Positions 58,444 through 64,000 of a stretch of 64,000 nt of DNA are shown in pieces (position 1 is the first letter of the stretch; each line of letters starts with the position of its first letter). Origin of the DNA: Rotaria sp. Silwood1 (lineage: Eukaryota > Rotifera > Eurotatoria > Philodinida > Philodinidae); assembly GCA_905250075.1 (NCBI GenBank), contig CAJNOP010000004.1, positions 3,471,764 to 3,535,763 on the forward strand, in the 5' to 3' direction. The notes beneath the pieces were generated by a model. The model was not told the DNA's origin and searched no databases. It was given only the letters and a program-made list of their open reading frames with translations. The translations under genes and the position numbers were made by a program.

Positions 58444-59128
58444 AGAAAATTTCCCTAATAACGACGCAACAATTTTGTCTTCTTTTATTTTGCTTCGTAT
58501 TCATCTGCTGTAGATCCAATCAAAATCATTTTTATATTTCGAGAATCCTTAGATGCTCCTCTTTCGAATGATGTATAAATCTTGGTTTTACCTACATGTT
58601 ACCATGGAGACATTAGCGGTCTATGATGAAGAGGTCTCTCCGTCGTTATTAAGTATCGATTCCCTAATAACGTCGGCCAGCAAAATTACTGACCCTAATA
58701 ACGACTCTCCAGCAAAATATAAGAGAAAAACTAATTTTAAAGAAAAAAACCTTTTTTCACGTTTTCTGTGGGAAATCGAGATATGGTGTCTTAGACAATT
58801 TTGTAGAGCAAATCAAACTCTACTATCATCTAGCGGTTCACGAAGAAGCAACTATCTTTTAGTGGAATGCAAAATATAATGAAAAAATATCTAAAATTGA
58901 TTTTTAACAAAATGACCTTAATTACGACGGCCAACAATTTTTTGTCCTTAATAACGACGTTCAGTAATTTTTTTGACCCTAATAACGACGGCAAGCTATT
59001 TTTTGACCTTAATAACGACGATAGTTATTTTTGACCCTAATAACGTAACGACGGTAGCTGTTTTTTGACCCTAATAACGACGACAAGCTAGTTTTTATCC
59101 TTAATAAGGACATATTCTTTAGAAACTA
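58443..59128. repeat. Left arm of the 4.3-kb transposon with TAATAACGACG array
   Basis: About ten spaced motifs of the form CCCTAATAACGACG or CCTTAATAACGACG occur, seven of them clustered at about 58915-59110 and separated by 15-25 bases. One is inverted. The arm also encodes an ORF at 58553-58879. Repeated subterminal motifs of this kind are typical transposase-binding arrays. Confidence 0.75.
58553..58879 (+). other. 108-codon ORF in the left arm, also encoded by the right arm
   Basis: The frame starts MLLFRMMYKSWFYLHVTMET and ends NYLLVECKI. The right arm encodes the same protein at 62300-62626 on the minus strand. Because it lies in a near-identical arm, preservation need not mean selection. 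No domain is recognised, and it may be a chance frame in repeat DNA. Confidence 0.3.
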
Positions 59129-59703
59129 ATGTTCATTTCATATTAAAAGTAGGACGGTTGTTTTTTGAATAACTTTTGTTAGGAATTAGATGAGGACTTG
59201 TGGTTTTTATCATTCGAAAGAGGAGATGAAGCTGCATCGATCTGCATAGACCAAATTTTTCGGAACAGATTTTTCAAAGCTTCAGTGAAATTTTTTCAAA
59301 AAAATTGTGCTGTTTCGTAAGTTGAAAGACCTATTTTTCATCACCAAATACAAAAAAAGTTGTTTTTTTGTGAAAAATCGGTGAAAAAACTACTGTAAAA
59401 TATCTAAAACTCACGATTGATTAGAACTATTGACGTCGGACTTGTATAATTTATAGAACCTTTGTTAGGCATCCTGATGCATTCCTTAAAATTAAGTTTA
59501 CAAAATCTCCACACGACTCAAACTTTTATTTTTGATAAAGTTGACTGGTGGTCTTAGGAAACCGCCTCAGAAAAATCCGATCTATACAGTTCGATGCAGT
59601 TTCATATACTGTTTCGAATGGTGAAAACCGCAGGTCTTCATCTCATTTCTAACAAAAGTTACTCAAAAAAACAACCACTGATCTTTTAATTTGAAATGGA
59701 CAT
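59129..59703. mobile_element. 575-bp foldback MITE nested inside the 4.3-kb transposon
   Basis: The left end ATGTTCATTTCATATTAAAA and the right end (reverse complement ATGTCCATTTCAAATTAAAA) pair, and pairing extends inward. For example, CTTTCGAATGATAAAAACCA (reverse complement of the left arm) matches TTTCGAATGGTGAAAACCGC on the right. TA flanks both sides (59127-59128 and 59704-59705). The opposite transposon arm has the uninterrupted sequence AGAAGCTAATATAAAATC, which is the empty site. The arms resemble the element at 9538-10129. Confidence 0.82.
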
Positions 59704-61558
59704 TAATATAAAATAAAGATCGAGGACTTGTTTGAGCTTGTGCTGGTGATGACTCACTTGCTGAATTGGTATCATATTGATTAGAAGAAAAATTCAATTG
59801 TTGGTTCAAATCTAAAATATGTTAACGAAAAGAATTACCATAAAAAGTATTGATAGGATTTCTACTTGAATTTGATGAATTGTTGTACGTTGATGTTTTT
59901 TGAATAGATATTTCTCTATCAGTTGCAAGATTAAAATCAGAATCACTTAAATATAAAATTAGAAACATGGATAAAAAACATTTTGGCATTAATTTATTTT
60001 ATACCTTTCACTACTATCGTCATCATCAAATGTACGTTGACGATTAGTTGATGATGGTGGAGGACTGTGCATAAATTAAAGACAAAATAGGTTTAAATAA
60101 TTTTAAACTTAGAGATCTACTTTCATTAAGAATACTGCTATTCAAGAGTAATACTTAAGAGAACAAAAAAATTCAAGAAGGAAGTATAATAATTATGTCT
60201 TATATGGAAATACTATATAAAGAAAAGTTCTTATAAGTAAAAACAAAACTTGAAACACAGGTGTACCATGATTATCCCATAGAAGTACACTTTGTGGTAA
60301 AATAGTATAAACAGAGTACATTATTGGCAAAGGTACTTCATATCAGACATATTACTGAGTTTAGCCGATATTGCAGGCAATTCTAACTAATCTATCAATG
60401 AAGAGAATAATCCTACACCTACTCTAACAAATGATGAGCTCCATTTGTGCGTTTAAAAGATTGAAACGATTTAAACATACTCAATATCCATTGCAGTTGA
60501 AGCAAGTTGATCATTTGAATTATTTGCATTAGAAGTAGATGTATTTATCGCATTGAATAATGTGGATAAAGTTTCAGCTGCTGATGGTCTATAACATAAA
60601 AGTTTTTAAACAATAAGTAATTTTGTTATTTATTACGTATTTGTTGTACGATTATAGTATGACGCAGCTCGACGAACTACTTTATCTTTCATGACATCAG
60701 CATCGAACGGCCAGACGCCCGCCCGTCGAAAGCCACCAGAAATAGTACTTGGTGAAATGAAGCTGGTATAAAGATCATTGAACAATTTCGGAAAATCGAT
60801 CTTCCTAATGGATTTTCTTTGTGTTTTTCGAAAATATGTAGATACAATTGCTTTCCACTTTTTTTTTGCAATACTATAATTATAAATATTAAAATTTAAT
60901 TAGCGAAAATTGTATTGATACCCTAAATAACTTGACGACCTAAAAGTACTTCAAATAGGATCATAGGAATCCTTCCTTTTATCTACAACTAAATAGAGTA
61001 ATATGTTCAACTTTACTCTAATTTAATCTACTTCTATTACAAGGACATTTCAATTTTATCTTTGTTTTATATTTCTTAATGACGCATTCTTTTAATTTTT
61101 GGTGTTTTATCGCTATTTTTCTGATAGAAATTTTCAGGAATAGCTCTTTTATATTGTCTCAAACGTAGGTGTTCGGTTATTTTAAAGTAAACAACGTAGA
61201 AAAGACCTAAAATTTAGATTACGATCTTGCAAGTATGTCAAGACACTTCCATGAATTTTACATGTATTATTATATTGAGTAAAGAAAGAACTTAGTCTTT
61301 TCAGAAAAAAAAAATCATACAAGCTTTTTGCAGATACTATTCATATATTGTTTTCTACATAAAAAAACGAACTTCTTTTTGTCGTGACATGTTATTAAAC
61401 TTTATTATTGGATTTTATCAATATGATTATCAACAAATTATGTAGTAAAAAGAGATTTTCAATATAATTGAATTATAAATTTTTATATGACTTACGCTCT
61501 TATCAAGCATTATATGTGCTAGTGCTTTCAATACGTTGAAGTATCCAGCTTCTCTCAT
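59704..61558 (-). pseudogene. Pogo/Tigger-like transposase gene remnant, spliced C-terminal part
   Basis: Minus-strand exons: about 60878-60637, then 60591 region to about 60481, 60065-60007, 59946-59839 and 59814 downward; an isolated upstream exon candidate is 61558-61496. The first reads KKWKAIVSTYFRKTQRKSIR, then KIDFPKLFNDLYTSFISPST and SGGFRRAGVWPFDADVMKDK. The WKxIVxxYxR..FPxLF..LY..F block with FRRAGVWPFD is the end of the DDE_1-type transposase core seen in pogo/Tigger/Jerky relatives. Ser/Asn-rich low-complexity exons follow (for example LFNAINTSTSNANNSND). The last exon runs PRSLFYIN into the nested MITE; without that insertion it would stop after SLFYISF in the transposon arm. The DNA-binding and main catalytic parts were not found between 60880 and 62050, so the gene is incomplete. 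Confidence 0.6.
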
Positions 61559-62050
61559 AATGGTTATTAGAGAACAGATGCATAGATTTAGTAATCATCA
61601 AAACTAGATGAGGTTGTCCTTGGAACTATTGAAATTTTCTCAAGTAATGAGATTTCATATATTTTATGACATGTTTTCATTTGTCATATTACTTTGATTT
61701 TCTCTCATATTTCAATTTTGCTCAACACAAAGCAATGCAAGCGCAAAATATAGGCGAGAAATATCTTAAAATTTCAAAAAGCTGTTAATATATCCATGTC
61801 AATATGAGATAACAAAAAAATGGTAATCGTCTAATTCAGAGAAAAAGTATTAGAAATACAAATACTAATTATTTTTGAAGGTGTACTAGATTTAAAAAAC
61901 TAAAGAGTATTATAGCAGTTTCAAATTAACTCCTATAACAAATGTGACAGTGCGACGTTTCCAAAAGATTAGATAGATTCTATATATGATAAGAACAACA
62001 GTTTTGAGGAAAAAAATGACTTGAACTTACATCTTTGTTTGATTTTATAT

Positions 62051-62736
62051 TAGCTTCTAAAGAATATGTCCTTATTAAGGATAAAAACTAGCGTGTCGTC
62101 GTTATTAGGGTCAAAAAACAGCTACCGTCGTTACGTTATTAGGGTCAAAAATAACTATCGTCGTTATTAAGGTCAAAAAATAGCTTGCCGTCGTTATTAG
62201 GGTCAAAAAAATTACTGAACGTCGTTATTAAGGACAAAAAATTGTTGGCCGTCGTAATTAAGGTCATTTTGTTAAAAATCAATTTTAGATATTTTTTCAT
62301 TATATTTTGCATTCCACTAAAAGATAGTTGCTTCTTCGTGAACCGCTAGATGATAGTAGAGTTTGATTTGCTCTACAAAATTGTCTAAGACACCATATCT
62401 CGATTTCCCACAGAAAACGTGAAAAAAGGTTTTTTTCTTTAAAATTAGTTTTTCTCTTATATTTTGCTGGAGAGTCGTTATTAGGGTCAGTAATTTTGCT
62501 GGCCGACGTTATTAGGGAATCGATACTTAATAACGACGGAGAGACCTCTTCATCATAGACCGCTAATGTCTCCATGGTAACATGTAGGTAAAACCAAGAT
62601 TTATACATCATTCGAAAGAGGAGCATCTAAGGATTCTCAAAATATAAAAATGATTTTGATTGGATCTACAGCAGATGAATACGAAGCAAAATAAAAGAAG
62701 ACAAAATTGTCGCGTCGTTATTAGGGAAATTTTCTC
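62051..62736. repeat. Right arm of the 4.3-kb transposon
   Basis: Reverse complement of the left arm with the same length. It carries the same motif array (here CGTCGTTATTAGGG) and the same 108-codon frame at 62300-62626 on the minus strand. A few substitutions separate the arms, such as ACACGCTAG here for ACAAGCTAG on the left. Confidence 0.8.
62300..62626 (-). other. Right-arm copy of the 108-codon ORF
   Basis: It encodes the same protein as the left-arm frame at 58553-58879. See that entry; no function is assigned. Confidence 0.3.
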
Positions 62737-62740
62737 TATA

Positions 62741-62855
62741 TATCAGCTGATTTTGACCAATACAAATAGACAGAAAAGAACATAATTTTCTTTGCTGTCT
62801 GTTTTGTTCTTTTCTGTCTATTTGGATCAGTCAAAATCATCTGATATATATATAT
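62741..62855. repeat. Hairpin of about 115 bp next to the transposon
   Basis: TATCAGCTGATTTTGACCAA and CAAATAGACAGAAAAGAACA on the left pair with TGTTCTTTTCTGTCTATTTG and GATCAGTCAAAATCATCTGA on the right. It ends in a (TA)n run at about 62845-62857. It may be a small non-autonomous element; its own target duplication is obscured by the TA run. Confidence 0.6.
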
Positions 62856-63060
62856 ATATGATAGTTTTCTTCTCTTAATTTTGTCTTATAATTTTTTCTT
62901 GATAATGGTCATAGTTATCATCGAAAGCTTGATATTGCATTTTGTATAATTATTATATTAACTACCACCTTATTATATAATCGTGTGTATAAAATATATT
63001 ATTGAATAAAAAGCATTTTGGTTAATATATAAATTTATTAAAATTAATTAAATTTTTAAA

Positions 63061-64000
63061 ATGTCAAATTCTGCCAGTTCATCAACAACATTGGGTTGTT
63101 CAAGTTCAACGAATAATATAACTGAATTAAAGTAATCTGTGGTGAATAAATTTTTTATTGATGTTCAAGCAAGAAAACCAAATTCGTGGCATGGTAAATG
63201 CTCAATATGTTCACAAGGTGTTGCTGATACATATGGCACCACGTCTAATTTTGTACGACATATGAAGACAAAACATGAAAGTGAATATGAAGAATGGTTA
63301 GCTAAGAAAAATGTTAATCTTGATACAAAACAACGAAATATTGATGATATGATAAAGCAAAAAACAAGTAAATATTTATCAATTAATCCAAGACAAGTTA
63401 AATTAACTGAATCAATAATAAAAGATTTAATAATTGAATGTGGTATACCATTATCATTAGTAGAACAAAATGGTTTTAAAAATTTCATGGAAATAGTTGA
63501 TCCAATGTATTCACTTTTAAGTCGTCGACAAATAACTCGTGATAAACTTCCAAAATTACATGATAATATGATTACGAAATTAAAAGTATTATGTAATAAT
63601 GTTGAACATGTATCAGTTACATTAGATTTATGGAGTGATAGACGTTTACGTTCTTATATCGGTATTACTTTACATACATTTGTTGATGGTGAATTAAGAT
63701 CATATTTATTGTCATTTGCACCATTAAAAGGTCGCCATACAGCTGATGTTTTACTGGCTGAATTTGAAAAAGTAATTAACTATTATCGTATTGAAAAGAA
63801 ATTAGTACGTTTAATTACCGATAATGCAGCTAATAATATAAAAGCATTTGATAATATTTTACTTCCAGGATTTGAAACATATTTTGAAAATGATGGTCGT
63901 AACAATGATGATGAATCATTACAAGATAATGATGATGATTCTAATGATCATTTTGAATTAGTATCGTTAGATGATGATATTGTTCAATGTTTAAGTGAAA
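63061..64000 (+). pseudogene. hAT-family (ZBED-type) transposase, N-terminal part, early in-frame stop, cut by window end
   Basis: ATG at 63061 opens MSNSASSSTTLGCSSSTNNI and TELK, then TAA at 63133-63135. From 63136 the same frame is open to the window end (288 codons). It shows a BED-type zinc finger (CSIC, then HMKTKH), then SINPRQVKLTESIIKDLIIE, VTLDLWSDRRLRSYIGITLH and VRLITDNAANNIKAFD, which are the Asp-containing RNase H-like core of hAT transposases. An acidic Asp/Asn-rich insert begins at about 63885. The C-terminal dimerisation domain would lie beyond the window. The single stop may be an inactivating mutation or mark use of a later start. Codon use resembles host genes, so a domesticated gene is also possible. 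Confidence 0.78.

Larger units (their letters stand above)
58443..62736. mobile_element. 4.3-kb pogo/Tigger-like DNA transposon with 686-bp terminal inverted repeats
   Basis: The left arm 58443-59128 and the right arm 62051-62736 are reverse complements of exactly equal length. They show only scattered substitutions and both encode the same 108-residue frame. Tips are CAGAAAATTTCCCTAATAAC and, on the other end, GAGAAAATTTCCCTAATAAC, each next to a TA. Each arm holds about ten copies of a CCCTAATAACGACG-like motif. Between the arms lie minus-strand exons of a pogo/Tigger-type transposase C-terminus and a nested 575-bp foldback element. High arm identity implies recent insertion or arm homogenisation. 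The central DDE catalytic exons were not found, so this copy is probably defective. Confidence 0.8.

Noticed and set aside
58915-59110. CRISPR-like spaced repeats
   Set aside because: The TAATAACGACG motifs are short, variable and lie within the terminal repeats of a eukaryotic transposon, mirrored in the other arm.
60689-60871. Minus-strand frame MQKKSGKQLYLHIFEKHKEN
   Set aside because: It is the wrong frame of the transposase exon; the adjacent frame gives the WKAIVSTYFRKT...FRRAGVWPFD sequence.

Overview
The window reads as AT-rich nuclear DNA of a small invertebrate. Genes are split by many short GT-AG introns (about 40-80 bases) and a few of 0.8-1.8 kb. Codons are strongly A/T-ending, and the conserved proteins are metazoan (TAO kinase, NDFIP, VPS35L of the Commander complex, F-spondin). 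I suspect a bdelloid rotifer from overall style, but nothing here proves it. Exons were joined by hand from splice sites, reading phase and family similarity; no transcript evidence was available. No rRNA, tRNA or CRISPR array was recognised.

Layout, left half. 2-139 (+): last codons of a USP32-like deubiquitinase ending in a CaaX box. 2799-11449 (+): complete 17-exon TAO-type Ste20 kinase, with a 592-bp foldback element in its last intron. 11951-14077 (+): NDFIP-like NEDD4-ligase adaptor. 15192-16036 (-): small ankyrin-repeat protein. 19854-28096 (+): complete 22-exon VPS35L. 29669-38734 (-): a secreted F-spondin-like protein in which the spondin-N block and the exons encoding it occur twice, with Kunitz domains between the thrombospondin repeats. 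One of its introns holds a small opposite-strand ORF and a GC-rich hairpin element.

Layout, right half. 41249-42101 (-): protein with six AT-hooks. 43202-44418 (-): His/Gln-rich ankyrin protein. 47844-49351 (-): four-exon basic protein that I do not recognise. From about 50.3 kb on, the DNA is a graveyard of DNA transposons: an 807-bp TA-flanked inverted-repeat element, a decayed Tc1-like transposase, small hairpins, and a 1-kb foldback element rich in AAGATCTTG palindromes. Next comes a 4.3-kb transposon (58443-62736) with 686-bp near-identical inverted arms, TA target duplications, arrays of a TAATAACGACG-like motif, and a spliced pogo/Tigger-like transposase C-terminus. A 575-bp foldback element is nested in it, and the opposite arm preserves its empty site. 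The window ends inside a BED-finger hAT transposase with an early in-frame stop.

Together the host genes form an ordinary gene-dense segment. Several act in ubiquitin or endosomal sorting (USP32-like, NDFIP, VPS35L), but nothing shows that they are co-regulated. The most novel items are the double-spondin gene architecture and the large long-armed transposon with its nested insertion.
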